DNA of 64,000 nt from Paenibacillus uliginis N3/975 (GTDB taxonomy: Bacteria; Bacillota; Bacilli; Paenibacillales; Paenibacillaceae). Of this stretch, positions 63,620 to 64,000 are shown piece after piece. The stretch spans positions 3,202,263 to 3,266,262 of the forward strand of contig NZ_LT840184.1 of the NCBI RefSeq assembly GCF_900177425.1. The letters run 5' to 3'. A program made the position numbers and the translations under genes. Position 1 is the stretch's first letter, and each line of letters opens with the position of its first letter. The notes under the pieces were generated by a model. The model was not told where the DNA came from, did no database searches, and was given only the letters and a program-made list of their open reading frames with translations.

Positions 63620-64000
63620 AGCAACCTCCAATTTTGAATAGATATTTTAATGAAAGAAAGAATGTCCTCAAAATCGAAGACCAAATGTTGTAGGGTAGTA
63701 ATGGTCTTTATTAAGTATCATACCATTACTTCTAGGGCCCAGATCAAAATAAGCCGTTGAAGTTTGTATCTTGAGTTTGAAACACGAGACTTTTTATCAA
63801 GAAATTTTGAAGTCTTTGTTGGCATGAAAGCTTGCAATATTGGTATTGGAGTCGGCAAATGGGATGATTATTTAGGATACTTTTTGAAAGGAAACGGCCA
63901 ATTAAACGAGTATAGATATTGATCAGGAGATATGTGAGATTTTGGGTTTAGGCAGCGAAGAGAGGGTCACACGAATCCACTGTTGTAATATGTAGCGATT
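63620..64000. other. Intergenic with a short coding remnant
   Basis: On the + strand 63,775-63,921 is open without a start and reads FETRDFLSRNFEVFVGMKAC NIGIGVGKWDDYLGYFLKGN GQLNEYRY before a stop; possibly the tail of a lost gene. Nothing else seen to the window end. Confidence 0.3.

Overview
The window reads as a chromosomal segment of a Gram-positive, endospore-former-type Bacillota, most likely a Paenibacillus or close relative (inference). The grounds are Bacillus-type AGGAGG ribosome binding sites, TTG and GTG starts, an alanine T-box, SLH-anchored surface proteins, a squalene-hopene/sporulenol-type cyclase, an M60 mucin-binding protease and a large NRPS locus. No rRNA, tRNA or CRISPR array was seen.

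Layout. (1) 1-13,120 is a visibly GC-richer biosynthetic locus, entered in mid-gene. It holds the tail of a PKS module fused to PCP-C-A-PCP-C-A-PCP-C, then a BtrH-like acyltransferase, a type II thioesterase, a free-standing malonyl-type acyltransferase and an M20 peptidase, all on the + strand and closed by a strong terminator. A free-standing AT behind a PKS linker points to a trans-AT hybrid pathway. The last NRPS domain is a C domain with no thioesterase, so release may use an amine acceptor or the BtrH-like enzyme. (2) 13,170-21,365 is lower in GC and full of wreckage: a broken CocE-type hydrolase, a frameshifted unknown gene, an intact exported amidohydrolase, a headless squalene-hopene cyclase, a membrane-anchored esterase, the ruin of an ethanolamine-utilisation operon (eutW tail, an EutV-type dual-hairpin antiterminator, eutA head, intact eutQ), and RHS and zf-TFIIB tails. 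(3) 21,720-26,000 has a T-box-controlled short alanyl-tRNA synthetase and an IS110-family element preceded by a highly structured non-coding stretch. (4) 26,363-35,800 carries an M60 protease, an ECF sigma/anti-sigma pair, an AAA_28-type NTPase, an S41 lipoprotein protease and small membrane or exported proteins. (5) 35,875-43,712 has an OmpR/HK two-component system driving a three-gene ABC-2 transporter, then an SLH-M13 metallopeptidase, a decayed second copy of the permease junction and a beheaded PAF-acetylhydrolase-like protein. (6) 43,801-53,150 has an IS3 orfA relic, an MFS exporter plus macrolide-type glycosyltransferase, a SufR-like regulator opposite a damaged IscA-type gene, an RloC/PrrC-like anticodon nuclease ATPase with an in-frame TGA, a chloramphenicol phosphotransferase-like protein and an AraC/GyrI regulator. 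(7) 53,554-64,000 has an SLH protein split by TGA, a duplicated divergent Rrf2-azoreductase pair (one copy cut short), GNAT, EamA, MazG-like, a Cys-rich small protein, an esterase and many short gene remnants.

Two dispersed repeat families run through the region after 13 kb. Family 1 (CTAACGGG half-sites flanking a GC-rich hairpin) has about ten full or partial copies. Family 2 (GGACAAGAAC units, a U-tract hairpin and a long palindrome) has about eight. A related-looking family 3 element occurs once. Copies repeatedly abut truncated genes, which suggests that they are mobile or recombinogenic and have shaped the decay. A separate recurring feature is an in-frame TGA exactly where Trp is expected in three otherwise continuous reading frames.
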